Shown: positions 11,917-24,870, counted from the first letter of the stretch. The stretch: 64,000 bases of DNA from Aquatica leii (GCA_035610365.1 CM069434.1:30590238-30654237); one strand, 5' to 3'. Notes: generated from the letters alone by a model not told the origin. Program-made: numbers and translations.

Positions 11917-12500
11917 AGCTTTGTTTAAGTATATAATCGTATAAGAGATGTTACACTGGTTTTCTGGTAAGAACAAAAAAAAGGCAACGGCTAACACAAC
12001 CCCTTCCCTGTAGAGGGAATCGCAGGCCCCGTGATGTTAAATTATAGATAAAAGCAAAAAAGGCGCCAAGGCGATGAAGGGCTAAATTAGAGAGAAATTG
12101 TCCAACTCTACCCGTAGCTGGAAAAGAACAAGTAACACGACAGAAGCAATAACAAAGAACACACATTTATTGCATCACAGAAGTAGCCGAAGACGAAGGC
12201 ACCACATAAGTACAGTTACATAAATAGTGCAAACAACATTACATGAATTATCACAGGTCAAATCTAAGTTACGCCCTTTGTAGGGACAACAACTCACACA
12301 TCTACGTACCCCAATCAGTCTAACTCTCAAATTTAACGAAGGAACGACTTCTCTCTACTAGGCTCAACTCCGAGAATGCGAAAATCAAAGCATTGAGAAT
12401 CAAAGCGCACCCGACAAGTAGGGGACACAAAAAAATTTAATACCAATTGTGACTACAATCCAATATGTACGTGTGGCCACTCCAACAATCGACACGACCA
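11917..12500 (-). repeat. LTR remnant, copy B
   Basis: Read on the minus strand, this has an AATAAA (near 12169), CTTTTCCAGCTACGGGTAGA, CCTTGGCGCC, a pyrimidine-rich stretch, GTAACA, and AAAGCTTGTAAC near 11917. The last motif matches the AGCTTGTAACA end of the LTRs at 49157 and 56387. The order of blocks is also the same, so I take this as an older relative of that LTR group with its 3' end near 11917. The 5' end is not clear; it may lie between 12500 and 13100. Two short minus-strand frames here (11951 and 12453) are not protein-like and are ignored. Confidence 0.5.
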
Positions 12501-12699
12501 ACAAAGCAAAACAGAAAATGCAACACTCACAGTTGTGAATATCCAGTAGGGTTTAGCTAATCCCGTACCAGTCTGACCTAAAACGTAATATGCAATTTGA
12601 CACAAAGGTACATACTGTGTGAGCACAAATAATTTAATTAATGCATACAATGGTTGACGTAAAAGAAAGCGCTGAGCTTTCCTCTAATCAACTTCGCAG

Positions 12700-12800
12700 T
12701 CAATCAGTATTTCTTTCCACAAAATGGTGTACATTCCGTTAACCTCTAGCGACCTGACGTCATGAAAACCCTTCGACAAAACAGGTGTTCCAAGTGTTAC
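12700..12800 (-). repeat. dispersed repeat with TGACGTCA core, copy 2
   Basis: The reverse complement reads CATGACGTCAGGTCGCTAGA and then GTTAACGGAATGTACACC. This parallels CATGACGTCACGTTGCTATA and the following ATTCAACCATTCACACC at 28722, and the weaker copy at 2648. Confidence 0.35.
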
Positions 12801-13119
12801 GAACGTCAATGATATCTTGATGATAACGTTACAGGTAGAGGAAAAGGACCTGCTAAAGAATTAATTTAAGCCTTCAATGCAAAAACGCTATAAAATTACA
12901 TACCCCAAAATAAGCTTTCACTCAATATCACTTAAAAATTCGCCTACATGTTCATGTAGAACCAACTTAAAAACAAAAGCTTTTTGTTGGGCCAAAAAAT
13001 CGTTACAAACGATCCGTACTTTAGCAAACGTTAGTAGAAAATAAATTCGTTTTGACAACTGGCTACGAAGAAAAAGGTAGGGATGGATGTTGATGAACAA
13101 ATTTTATACTTGAAAAATT

Positions 13120-16100
13120 TTTATACTTGAAGATTGAACTTTTTAACATAACAAATTAGTATATTAGATTCAAAACTATACCGCATAAAAACTAACAACT
13201 TGATGTTTAATAAATAGAAAAGGTAAAACACATTATTATATTGCATTAATGATAACTTGTAAACGATATCTTTGTATATTTAGGAAAGATAAATTATGTA
13301 TACTCTGCAGAATTAAATCGTTTTTTTTTGTACATACGACTTCGAGGTTACTATAATAGTAACTTTTGTTAAAATACAGACAAAATGAATCTAAACAAAT
13401 TAAAGAAAATACAGATTATGCAGCAAATACTCGTACTAGAAATTAAATTAACAAAATAGACTGATTGGATCATGGTTATGCACAAAAGTTTCTGAAAGTA
13501 TAGAATTACGACTGAGGTATAAGAAAATATTTTCAACATATCAGAAAATTACTTAATTTTACACTGCGTTTTAAAATATTCAGAGAGATTGCGGTTGTCT
13601 TTAGAAAAAAGTTAGAGCGACTAGGTGAACTACTAAGAAAGCAACCGGTGGTCGAGAAAAAAGTGTAACTACGTGATGACCACAAAAAATAATACGTGAA
13701 AATTTGTTATACAAAAGAAAAAAAGAAACCGAGTTCTACATAAAAAAACTGGCAAAACCCAAGCTTGGTTGCGATTAAATTTAACTGGATTAAAAGACAG
13801 TTCAAAATATGCTAGCAGTCGTTTTTCGAAGAATAGGCGTTTAAGTGTTTATTTGAAGTTATCATATAAGCAAAAACATTTGATAAAAAAATTTCATTCA
13901 GCGCTACTTTTATACACAAAGATGCTGCTAAAATAAAGTAAACTGTTATTGACACGACCCTTACTATATAAATCGTAGAAATAAATAAATGTGCATTTAT
14001 TGCAAACTGTGATTATATAAATTAACGTTTAAAATAATATATAACTCAATGTGTCATTTCGTTGTAATTGTGTTTTTTTAACTTTACTAAATATAGTTAC
14101 ATTTATAAATAAACGTTAATAATTTAAATAAATTATAATTGGGTTTAGTGCAGTTTTAACTAATATACTGTGTTTTATCTTGTTTTAAAATAAAATTGTT
14201 TCTATTGTTACAAATAAAATACAGTTTTAATTTTATGCAAGCATTGTCTCTTATCGTTCAGTTGTACATCACCAAGCATTAAATATGGTTCTTACTTTGT
14301 TTGTTCTTAATTTTCATAATTAACGGAAATGTTTTTAAATTAATTTAACAAAATAAGAATTAATTGAAAATTAAAAGCTTTTGAAGTTACTTGATGTACC
14401 ATGAAGTGTTAATGAAGTAATGAAGCGAATATCGTCGCTCGAGACTTTGACGACCGGGAAATTACTGAATAGTTAGCAATTTAAGAGCAACAAAATTTTA
14501 CAAAAATGTACAAGTGTATTAGGTGTAACATTTGTGCTTACATTAATAAAAAGCGCCTTTACCAGAGCATATGACAGATAATTAAAAATTAATGTATCTT
14601 AGTATGCATATAGTATTGTATATCTTTTACATGTATGCATATCAAGCAGACTATAAACGGCAAATTATTATCTAAAGCACGACTATTTATACGTGAAATA
14701 AGAAAGAATTTGCATATAAATTATGTATCAAGTGGGTAATTGTTTATGGAAAAAAATTAAAGTAATTAAATATTGTTCTATTAGGATTATTTTTTTAACA
14801 CATAGGTGTACAAAGAAATGAAATAAATTGTAAATTATAAAATACGGGAGTAGATAGCTAAATCAACAAATGTACAAAATACTCTCGAGGTTAATTTTAT
14901 ACCAAATTGACTCAACAGCTGTGCGAAATGATGGGTTTGCTACTATTACGTAAATTATTACATTAAGGGTGCTTTTCCGACAAGTTTGAAATTTCGTTTT
15001 ATAATATGGAAAATTAATTTCTAATCTAGTAGCTTTATCTAACGGCCAGCTTTAGCAGGCATACGGGTCGGTAAATTTAAGTATTTGTTAAAGTATGAAT
15101 TACGTATAAAATTGTACTTTGTAGAAAAGTAAATGTACAGCATATATAAGTTATTTAATTATTTTATAAACTGATATGATTTAAACTAATTTTTCTATAT
15201 GTGTTGCTAACGTAGGATGTGGGTACATTAATTATTAGTTACGTAATTAAAATCTATGTTTAGAATCTACAAAAATAACAATACAAACATTATTTTAAAG
15301 TTATTAAATAAATTATTTATAAACGTATATGAAACACGCTAAAAATATCATGTAGCGAAAATTTGCTATTTTCTAAAATAATTTTATAATATGCTGTTTC
15401 TAAATCAAAACAAATATTTTGTCAGAAAACATTTTTTTAAATTCAAACAATAGTCTTCTGCTTATTTAATTATTATTAAATTTTTACATTTTTTTGTTTT
15501 TAAGTACTCATTAACAATTACAAAAAATAGTCGATTACATTTAATTAGTTCAGAAGTTATTAATAAAAAAGTAATTTTTTTTCTAACTTTGAAGCCCTAA
15601 TAAGTTTTTACCTGTGCATGCTAGGATATAAGTTTCTTTAAACAATAGTCTTTATTTTATGCCTATTATTTATACTTATTGTACTTCCCACATATTCGGA
15701 TTTACCTTGTATATTTATTAGCTTTCTCAATAAACATTGAATAAAAATATTTTGGGAAAGTATAAACAAAATCCATTAACATAAATAATGATGTTCTCCA
15801 TACTCTCAACAAAATAGCAGAAAAAATTGCAGATATATTCGAATAAATCAATAGCATTGCAAATTATAAGGATAATTTTTAAAATATCAAAAACTAACAA
15901 GTATGGACTAGTATAAATTATTCCACCGCAAAAGAAAACGACTACAACAAAAAATTAACTTTAAAAAACAGCAAGAAATTTAAATATTTCTATATTCCTG
16001 ACTTCTAGCTTAAGTAAACTTTAAGAAAAGGTGGTTAACTATCGTTTAACTTGGGTATTAAACAAACTAAATTTGCTTAATAAAATACAATTGTGAAAAA

Positions 16101-16180
16101 CCAAATACTTCATTCAACAACTAATTTGATTTCTTGACGAGCAATTTTTAGAACTTAAATTATTAGCAAATAAGCAAACT
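13120..16180. other. long AT-rich stretch, no gene seen
   Basis: Only A/T-rich words and short chance frames. No TE protein recognised on either strand until the BEL/Pao relic that begins near 16190. Confidence 0.5.
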
Positions 16181-16189
16181 GGAAAAACC

Positions 16190-18180
16190 ATCTAACGAGG
16201 TGTTCTATCTACCGCATCACGATGTAATCAAAGAAATGTGTCTTACAACAAAATTAGGGGGGGGGGGTATTCGACGCCTCAGCTAAGACATTGTCTGGTT
16301 ATTTGTTTAGATTATAGTTTATTAGCAGGTCCTTGTATACAAGATGATTTATTTTTGATGTTATTGCGTTTTAAAACCCATAATTATGTAGTCACCGAAG
16401 ATATCAGTAAAAGGTAAGGGCAAGTAAACGTAGACTCAAATCAACGAAACTTGCAAAAAACTGTATTTCAGTATAAACCAGATCAACTCTTTCGTCATTA
16501 TGGATTAAAAACGCTTACGTACGGTACTGAGCCAAGTTCATTCTTAGCAACTAGATGCATTTAGCACAAGCAGAACAAGCGTTTCCGGAAGCAGGTGAAG
16601 TGATTACACTAGATTTTTATTTAGATGACTTGATAACGGGCACAAATACAATCGAATCAGTGCAGGGAGATAAGAGAAAAGATTAAAAAAGTAGAGAAAA
16701 TCTTAGAAAAAAAAAACCGTTGTGGCCACCACACGACTTTCCTATAAGGAATGATAAAGAAATGTAAGTTTATAAGGTTATGTTGTCATAAAACCACTTT
16801 GAAGTGATATGTTTGTATTAAAAACCATTAGTAAATCGCCAATTAACCAGACTTTTGTGCAACCGGCTATTTATTTTTTTTTTTTTTAAATTGTCGCTGG
16901 CAGGATTCGAACCTAGATTATATAATGAAATTCACTTTAAATTGTAAATTAAATATCTAATAAACTGTTAATGATAGTAGAAAATGTTATTTGAATAAAT
17001 TGTTGGGAAATATTGTCTCGATAAGAAACTATAAAAATAATTAGAATAATTTACATTCGTACAAAATTATATAAGAAATACCGTTAAAAACCCACTTCCG
17101 GTTTTATTATCAGACCCATTTTTTGATACCGAGAGAATATGAAAAGCCAGTTCCCTACCAAATTTCAAGTTACTAGGACTTCTGGTTCGAGAGTTATCGT
17201 GAGTACAACGTTACACACAGACACACACATACACAGACACTCAAAATTTTTTTGTCGAAAAATCGTTTTTCTGATTCAGGAGACATTGAAACGTAAGATT
17301 CTTCAAAAATATTTTTTTTTTAAATTGCGATCGCTATACTTTCCTTGTAGGAAAGTAAAAACGGACATGAGTCACTTTGTAAACTAATTAAGTAAACAAA
17401 TAAAGTTAAACTACAATCGAATCAGTAATAACCTTAAAAATCAAGTTAGCGACATTTTGGGTACCGCTGGATTTGTAGTACGTCAGTGGGTATCAAATAA
17501 GCCAAAAATATTTAATGATTATACAAATAAATTAAATGTATCACAATATTATATATTAGATTTAGATTCGGAAAAGAAAACGTTAAGAATTTTATGGAAT
17601 CTCAAGCTAGACATAATTAAATATTAGTTTGGATTGCGAGCTTGTAAATCACCAACAAAAAGAATATTTTTATGGGTTATGGCACAAATATTTGACATTT
17701 TGGGTTTAATAGGACCAATAACAATTAATGCCAAAATAATTTTACAAAGGTTGCGCAAATTATTGTTAGATTGGGACGATGAATTATCATATCCTACTCG
17801 GCTCCAATGGATTAAATTAGAATAGTTAATTAATTTAGTACGTTAGAAACAATTGAGATACCTAGGCAAGCAACAATAAGAATTGGATAACAGCAAAAAT
17901 ACACGGATTTTGTGACGCGTCCGAAGCAGCATACTGGTGTTGCGTTTATTTGCGAACAGTTGACGCAAATAGGAGAAGGTGCGCACGGTTATTATGCGCA
18001 AAATCACGTGTGGCTCCTATTTAAAAAATTACTCTGCCACAATGTTGTAAACGCAGAACGTTACCGTAATGTTTTGGGTCAATTTTACGAGCAGTTAAAT
18101 GAAAAACAAACTTCAATTTGGTTACTTTTAGCAAGATAGTGGAACGGTTTGTACTATTCAAGCTGCTATTGAATTTATTC
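16190..18180 (+). pseudogene. BEL/Pao retrotransposon pol fragment (RT-RNase H)
   Basis: Plus-strand pieces in the order of a BEL/Pao polyprotein: YLPHHDVIKE, VFDASAKTLSG, GPCIQDDLF and NYVVTEDISK (16210-16410); HYGLKTLTYGTEPSSFLATR (16495-16557); the catalytic box DFYLDDLITG (16612-16641); then, after an insertion, FVVRQWVSN (near 17470), QIFDILGLIGPITINAKIIL and WDDELSYPTRLQW (17640-17815); and an RNase H-like start near 17905 (DFVTRPKQH; FCDASEAAYW in the next frame). Stops and frameshifts are common, and a run of 11 G interrupts the VFDAS motif. Codons either side of the insertion (16662-17412) rejoin if one copy of the 14-bp duplication is removed. In life it would copy element RNA into DNA; this copy cannot. 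Confidence 0.85.
16662..17412. mobile_element. retroposon inserted in BEL pol, 14-bp target duplication
   Basis: ACAATCGAATCAGT occurs at 16648-16661 and again at 17413-17426. The interrupted BEL reading frame continues after the second copy. A perfect 14-bp duplication is the size left by target-primed (LINE/SINE) insertion. The insert begins with an A-rich leader, then CCGTTGTGGCCACCACAC. It has a T-run near 16869-16886, the tRNA B-box complement GGATTCGAACC at 16903-16913, and a tail with ACTAGGACTTCTGGTTCGAG, an ACACAGACAC repeat and TTTCCTTGTAGGAAAGTAAA. The tail resembles 3' sequences common in insect interspersed repeats. The B-box suggests a tRNA-derived part on the minus strand. No intact coding frame. 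Confidence 0.65.
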
Positions 18181-18189
18181 AATAATTTT

Positions 18190-18995
18190 ACAATAGAATA
18201 AAATAGTAATAAGGTTTATATCCTTCACAATCTCCAGATCTTACGCAACTAGATTCGAAATATTGAAGTTGATGAGCTATGTAATGTTTTCCAAAATTTA
18301 AAGAAGGGTTAACACATATATTGCAGCTGCACAACAGTATATTCAACATCGGTTATAAATTTAATAATTTTTATTATCTATTTTAGATAAATAAGTATTG
18401 TTATTAATGTGTTACAGTTTCAATTAATTACTTAACTTTAATTTAGAGGTTACAAATCAAATTTCTCATTTAGTATTATTTTTTTTATACCAATCTAAGC
18501 AATGTTGGTTGCCTAACATATATGTCACGTGGAATCCAATCATTTATAAAGGCCTTGTATCTATTATTGTAATGTTTGTCTTTTGAATAAAATAACGACT
18601 ATATCTTCAACTCTAGTCGAAATCATAGATGTCGCTGTTAAAATACTATGCAACTTAAAAGCGTTGAATAATATAATTTTTATATCACGCAATTGAATAA
18701 AAACATTTTTTTTTATTTTAGACATAAAACTTTCACCATAAAACATATTAAATTATTTTAAGGGTAAATGGTGTATTATTTATTTAGAAATATAATTGCT
18801 AGCTTTCGAACTTTATCCAAGTTGTTCGTCTACTCTCTTCTGTATGATCTATTTACTTAGCAATCAAATAGTAGGTACATGGTAGGTACGATTTACTAGT
18901 AAGGAAATAAAAAAAATAATTAATATTAATTAATAAATGTTACATTTATGTTTTATATTTTTATGAAGGACAGTGTTTGTAGAAAAAGTATAGTA
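18190..18995. other. AT-rich stretch after BEL pol
   Basis: No gene recognised. A few residues near 18230 (SPDLTQLD) recall the DDE-transposase end, but the context does not support a call. Confidence 0.4.
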
Positions 18996-19002
18996 CACAA
19001 CT

Positions 19003-19105
19003 AGAGTTGTATAAGTTTATTACACGCTCGTAAAATTACCATGCTCGCCGCTACGCGTCTAGAACGCAACATTTTACTCGCATATAATAAGCTTCTTACA
19101 ACTCT
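19003..19105. repeat. inverted-repeat hairpin, GC-rich loop (copy 1)
   Basis: Arms of about 34 bases (19003-19036 and 19072-19105) pair at an estimated 26 positions, running AGAGTTGTA at the outside to GTAAAA at the inside. The loop holds GCTCGCCGCTACGCG, far richer in GC than its surroundings. Two other hairpins (30188 and 45081) have loops of similar composition. Confidence 0.45.
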
Positions 19106-19109
19106 CGTT

Positions 19110-21440
19110 ATATAATATACTATGAAATCATATTTACATATTTCGAAAATTATATATATGTAAAAAATTATAAATAGAAACATTAAAACTTAGTGAAAAT
19201 AATAATGTAGATAAAAAGCTTTATGTATGTATTAGAGTTAACAAAAGTAAGTCTATCGTGTTACCTTTACACATTGGAAAATATAAAGTTATTCTAAATG
19301 TATGTTTATAAAATAGAATGTAAACTATGGATTTAAACTTTTATTTGATTCTGAAATCGATTGTTGTATTCAAACTTTTGTCGCATACTGCAGAGCGTTG
19401 CAGATTTGAACGACTAAACATTTCAGAAACATTATGTAATAAATAAAACTCATTTGGTTTTTATTAGTTTCACATTATTTAAATATTTGTTTCTATTGTA
19501 ATAATGTTTACTTGTGTCAAACAATCTAATTATTCATAGTTTTTAAACAAACGTTTATAAATGTAAACAAAAAATAAATGTATATTAACTATATCAGATT
19601 TTAGCACACAAATATATAAAAACACATTGCAGAAACCATTACGGCGCAAGGCTTTAAATAAAAATAACACCAATTTTATCACACCATGTGATCAAATCAA
19701 ATGTGTTTTTATAGGCTATCAGCAGTAACTTTTATGTTTTTATTTATAAAAAAATAACGCCTGCATAAATTACAGATACAATAATTTGAAGTATAAAAAC
19801 AACCGCGACTAGAAAGCAATTTTACTATTTAATTGAAATTGACTCAAAACACAATTATTTACACAAATTAACTGTACGTAAATTTTTTTTAATAAATCAC
19901 ATTAATTGGTAACAGGTCCTGTTTAATTGCAATTAATTGAATTTGTTTTTAAAACTCAGTATAACATATCTACAAGTTTTTATAACAACATTGTAACGCT
20001 AAATATTAATAATTTATCAAATTTTGTTTTAAAATTCTAAAGTTTGGACTAATGATTTAAAAATATTTAACAGTTTATTTAATTTTTATCGAGATTCTAA
20101 TTTTTCATAATAGAGTAAAAATCTGTTTTGTTAGAAATAAGTCCATCAATAAACGCAAACTCTCAAGGTGCAATCGATCAGTTTGTTTCAGGTTTTGAAG
20201 AAGTCCACTGCTACGTGTGATGAAAGCTTAGCTTATAGACAATTTTATACACGAGAGTTATCTAGCAGTAAAAATAATCGTAATAGTGTAACACGTAAAA
20301 ATCTAATCTCTGCTAAAATTTTAGATTAAACTTAGTCACGATATAGTAACATTTGGATTACAAATGCATAGCAAACATTAATATTATTAGTTTACAAGCA
20401 ATCTGTTGTATTTTTAAATGTAATATTATTTTTCAATATTTTTTTGTGTAACAAAACGTTAATCTAAAAAACGTTTAAGTAATTGTAAGATTGAAATTAA
20501 TACTTTGTCAATGGTGTAACCCTTTTACAAAATAATTATCTTAAAATTAACAGTGTGTTAATATTGACGTAGGTATAACATAGAACAGCAATTTTATTTC
20601 CTAAAGTCAAATTCAAACTTATATATGTATTTAAATCAAATTTAAACATCTTTTATTTAGAAAAAACTATTTATTATTAAAACTTTATAAATTGGTTTTG
20701 AAATATATTTAAAAAGTAGTAAAATACAGTATTTTTGATAAATTAAAATATTTATTATTGCATCGCTCAACTCTTGCGTAATTTTATTACATACCTAACA
20801 CCATTAACAACCATCAATCTTGCGTATACTACGTAAAGCAAAGAATTTTAAGAACACAAATACCAACCGCTTATTGACATTAAAGAATTAAAGAAGCGGA
20901 AAGTTTAAGCTTTAGTATTGCTATTAAAATAAATTGAAAAATGTTCAGCACATTTTATCAATTTCTATTTTTAGTATTTTATTTTTAGTAGTACTGAACA
21001 ATTTGAGCTTACAAAAATCTATAATTAAATGTGAATGTTTATTTACAGTATAGTATACATACTTTACATTATCTACATATGTCTGGATTTCTATAAAACT
21101 TTAACTCAATTAATTTACAATTGTAAATGTTATAGCTATTACGAAAATAGATGTATTTAAATAGAATTTTTTCAACGATTGGACATACGTCTGCATCCTT
21201 ATATAGTTGTAATCTAGTAGCTAGTATGAAAAATTAACTTATGAAAATTTTTAAAAACAACGCAAAAATAGAATTTTACAAATTTTTGAATGTAATATTT
21301 GTTTCTTAAATAAGTTTGTCTTTGTCTTTTTTTCTAATAACTATACAAAATTTCTGAAACTGCTTACATTATAAACTTTTTCTTGCTTTCTCTTGCGATG
21401 TCGATTGCTAGCTATCTATTTACTTTTTTGGAGGTCTTTC
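19110..21440. other. long AT-rich stretch, no gene seen
   Basis: Nothing recognisable on either strand until the BEL/Pao integrase piece whose minus-strand frame ends near 21646. Confidence 0.5.
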
Positions 21441-21645
21441 TAGTGGCGCCGTATTCTTGACTATTGGAGAAGAAAGCGTTTCTCGAAATGTCCCAGAAAA
21501 GCTAACTCACCTTCACTCCCGGATACAAAAATCTCCTATTCTTGAACGCTTTGTGAATGCAGTCCACAGTGCACAGTGTTGAGTATTCAGAGACAATCTG
21601 GTAGAATTGGTCATATTCAATGCCTTCAATAGACAATTTATTTTT

Positions 21646-22010
21646 TCATTTATGCGACATAATTTCTAAGCAATTACGCAAAATTTTATGAGCACCTACA
21701 AAATTAGTGCCATTATCAGAATGAATTTGTTTTGGCTTGCCTCTTCTCGCAATAAATCTTTTTAAACAATTTAAAAAGCATTTGGTACTAAAGTCGGATA
21801 CCAAATCTAGATGTACAGCTTTTGTAGATAAGCAAACAAAGATACAAATATAGCATTTTATTATCTTACAACCTCTACCTTTCTTATCTTTTATATGAAA
21901 TGGACCGGCATAATCAAGGTCTACATTTACAAATGGCATGAATTGTTGAATTCTAACAGTAGGTAAATTACTCATTGACGCCTTACATAATTTTGGAATA
22001 TTTCTAAAAC
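21646..22010 (-). pseudogene. BEL/Pao integrase core fragment
   Basis: An open minus-strand frame of 109 codons plus a short upstream extension. Motifs in order: MSNLP, DLDYAGPFHIKDKKGRG, CYICIFVCLSTKAVHL, FIARRGKPKQIHSDNGTNFVGA. These give the first two catalytic aspartates of the rve integrase core (DYAGPF and SDNGTNF). The third residue and the rest of the C-terminal part are missing below 21646; the sequence there does not continue the domain. It is unusually clean, with no stop over 109 codons. On the upstream side it is cut by the Jockey element that starts about 22011. Confidence 0.85.
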
Positions 22011-23794
22011 ACTAAACCAGACAATTAAAGAAGTAAAAATAGACATCATATTTAAAAATACTTCAGCAACGATATTAGCGGGTGATCTCAATTCAAAACA
22101 CCCCAACTGGAATAGCAGAAATACAAACCCAAAAGGACAAAAACTAAACCAAATCGCAGAAAATCAGGGCCTAACGGTTATTGGACCAAAAGAACCGACG
22201 CACATAGATGCCGCACACGACTCTGCAGACGTTGTTGACATCGTAATTATCAAAAACGTACCATGGAACATCGAGTTAGACACAATAGTAGCCCTCTCAT
22301 CTGACCACTATACAATGTCAATCAAAGTACAAACGCAAATTGCAAAATGAAACAGAAACCAAAAAAACCAACTGAAATAAATACAAAAACACATTCGAAA
22401 AAAAAAAAGAAATAAAAATTTCAAGCAAGGAAAACATCGAGAAGAAAATTCACGACCTAGAGAAAAGAATAACAACAGCTTCAGAACTAGCAACATCCAC
22501 AAAAATAATCAACAACCAAAGAACGTTACCAAAAAACTTGAAAGACCAAATTTAAAAAAAGAAAACTCAAAAAACATTAAAAACAACTAAATCAAATCAA
22601 CCAACAAATCAAAGAAGAAATCGACAACATAATCAACGAAGAATGGGAAGAGAAAATAGATAAACTGAACAATAAAAACCAAACATTCTGGGCTATAACA
22701 AAAGCCCTCACACAAAAAAAAAAGAAAAAAGCCATATCGTACATAAAAACAGAAAAGAAAATAGCAATTACCGACAAAGAAAAAGCAGAAGCATTTGCAG
22801 GAGCTTTGGAAAAACAATTCAAAAACAACCCAGAAAAACAAATGAAAAACGACCTAATCTATTACTAAACAATAGAAGCAATTGGTAACTACATCGAACA
22901 AGACGAAGAACAAGTAGAGGAAATAGAAAAGCGCCAGGACGAAAAGCCATCACGAATACACAGATAAAAAATCTACCGGAAGAAGGAATAAAAAAAATAA
23001 CTGAAATAGCTAGAGCCATTCTAAAATTCGAATATTTTCCAGAAGCATGGAAACCCTCAAACATGATCATGCTACACAAAACCGGAAAACCAAAGAAGGA
23101 AGCAACCAGCTACCGTCCAATGAACCTGTTTCCAGCAGTCAGCAAAATCATAGAAAAAACAATACACAAGAGACTTAAAGATCACACCAAAAAAACAAAA
23201 TAATTCTTGAACAACAATTTGGGTTTAGAAACAATCACTCCACCACGCAACAAATAATAAGACTAACAGAAGACATAATACGAAATGTAAACCTAAATAA
23301 AAATACGGCGACAATTTTCTTGAACGCAGAAAAAGCCTTTGACACATCAAGGGCTAATTTACAAAATGAAAATCGCAAAATTTCCTAAGAAATTAATAAA
23401 CGTTCAAGATCGTATCTAAACAACCGCAAGTTCGAGGTCAAAATCGAAAACTAAAAATTCAATGAAAAAATAGCGAAAGCAGGAGTACCACAAGGCGCTG
23501 TGCTGAGGCCACTCCTTTTTAACCTTTATATATCCGACTTACCGCAACTAAGAAAATCAAAAATAGCTCAATTCGCTGACGACACCGCTATATATACCAG
23601 CGGTAGGAACAAAGGAACCATAAGAAAACAACTACAAACAGACATTGACACAATGATCCGCTACATGGAAAATTGGAAAATTAAAATTAACGAAAACAAG
23701 ACAACGGCAGTATACTTTCCGCACGTTACTGGAAAATGGGGCCCTCCCAACGAAACAAAAATCAAAACATTGTTTGGAGGAAGCAAGCAAAATA

Positions 23795-24128
23795 CACTGT
23801 GCGACAAAATTAACGCACAACCAAAAATTTACCTTAAATCTAAAGCAATGTGTTTTTGTCAGTTTTTGTTCGATTTTATTTATTTATTTTTTAAATTGTA
23901 GCCTGTTTTCTTAAGAATATCACTGCTTTAGTTGTTTCAACTACAAATGTCATTTTCATATAATACCGGGTGTTTTAAAAATACCATTTTTTTTCCAAAT
24001 TTTGAAGCATCCTGTGGGATATACTGATTACAGCAAGTCATTGCGAATTTAGGCAAATTAAAGCCTCAAGTTTCCTTTACATTTTGTTTTTTTAATCATT
24101 TATTTATCTTTGTTACTTCACGAGATAT
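23795..24128 (+). repeat. left long terminal inverted repeat
   Basis: 334 bases; complementary to 24538-24870. The matching ends at GAGATAT (24128). Confidence 0.85.
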
Positions 24129-24154
24129 TCAGTGTTATAGAGTAACGTGTTTTT

Positions 24155-24379
24155 TTATTGAATTTTCCTAGCTATCATTTTCCAAGTAAGCATTGCTTGA
24201 AATTTAATAAAATGATGATGATGATCTCCCGTGTCAGCAAATCTGCGAACAATTCTCGAAATGGTTGTGTGATACACACCAAATCTTTGCGCTATACGGT
24301 TAAAGCTCCACCCTTCATCATGTAGTGTAACGGCCTCAACACATTCATCACGACTTAAGTTTCTGTATTGCCGTTCCAT
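24155..24379 (-). pseudogene. Tc1-type transposase N-terminal helix-turn-helix
   Basis: 74 codons from ATG. Residues 5-50 (RNLSRDECVEAVTLHDEGWS, then IAQRFGVYHTTISRIVRRF and DTG) form the DNA-binding helix-turn-helix found at the start of many Tc1-like transposases. After residue 51 the frame reads HHHHF and then sequence unrelated to the family, so the DDE catalytic part has been deleted. The gene lies between the two long inverted repeats and is the remnant of the element's own transposase. It could still make a short DNA-binding peptide, but nothing here shows expression. Confidence 0.8.
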
Positions 24380-24537
24380 TATTTACTGAAGATTGTTGGA
24401 TTGTCAACAAAAAAACTGATAACACAAGTTGTCACATTATGACGTTTAATTTTTTGTTTCCATAGCCTCCTAAATGTTTAAACTTTTAAGTCAAATGCAT
24501 TTTACCGTAAAAAAAGCACATGGTATTTTAAAAGGGT

Positions 24538-24870
24538 ATATCTCATGAAGAAACAAAGATAAATAAATGATTAAAAAACAAAATGTAAAGGAAACTTGAG
24601 GCTTTAATTTGCTTAAATTCGCAATGACTTGCTGTAATCAGTATATCCCACAGGATGCCTCAAAATTTGGAAAAAAAATGGTATTTTTAAAACACCCGGT
24701 ATTATATGAAAATGACATTTGTAGTTGAAATAACTAAGGCAGTGATATTCTCAAGAAAACAGGCTACAATTTAAAAAATAAATAAACAAAATCGAACAAA
24801 AACTGACAAAAACACATTGCTTTAAATTTAAGGTAAATTTTTGGTTGTGCGTTAATTTTGTTGCACAGTG
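24538..24870 (-). repeat. right long terminal inverted repeat
   Basis: 333 bases; complementary to 23795-24128. Confidence 0.85.

Larger units (their letters stand above)
23795..24870 (-). mobile_element. Tc1/mariner derivative with ~333-bp inverted repeats
   Basis: The ends are CACTGTGC inward from 23795 and from 24870 on the other strand. TA lies on each side (23793-23794 and 24871-24872), the target duplication used by Tc1/mariner. The inverted repeats run 23795-24128 and 24538-24870 with few mismatches by eye, including shared words such as AATACCGGGTGTTTTAAAAA. The middle (about 410 bp) keeps only the N-terminal helix-turn-helix part of a transposase. The high identity of the repeats suggests a recent insertion or long-lasting palindrome correction. 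It sits inside the Jockey ORF2, within the codon before LGVTID. Confidence 0.85.

Noticed and set aside
16903..16913. tRNA gene
   Set aside because: Only the B-box complement is present; no A-box, acceptor stem or anticodon arm can be folded, and it lies inside a retroposon.
18190..18300. SPDLTQLD words resembling a DDE transposase end
   Set aside because: Only about eight residues match, with stops on both sides; not enough to call.
22308..23079. Several minus-strand frames rich in F, C and W
   Set aside because: They are the reverse of the lysine-rich Jockey linker on the plus strand.
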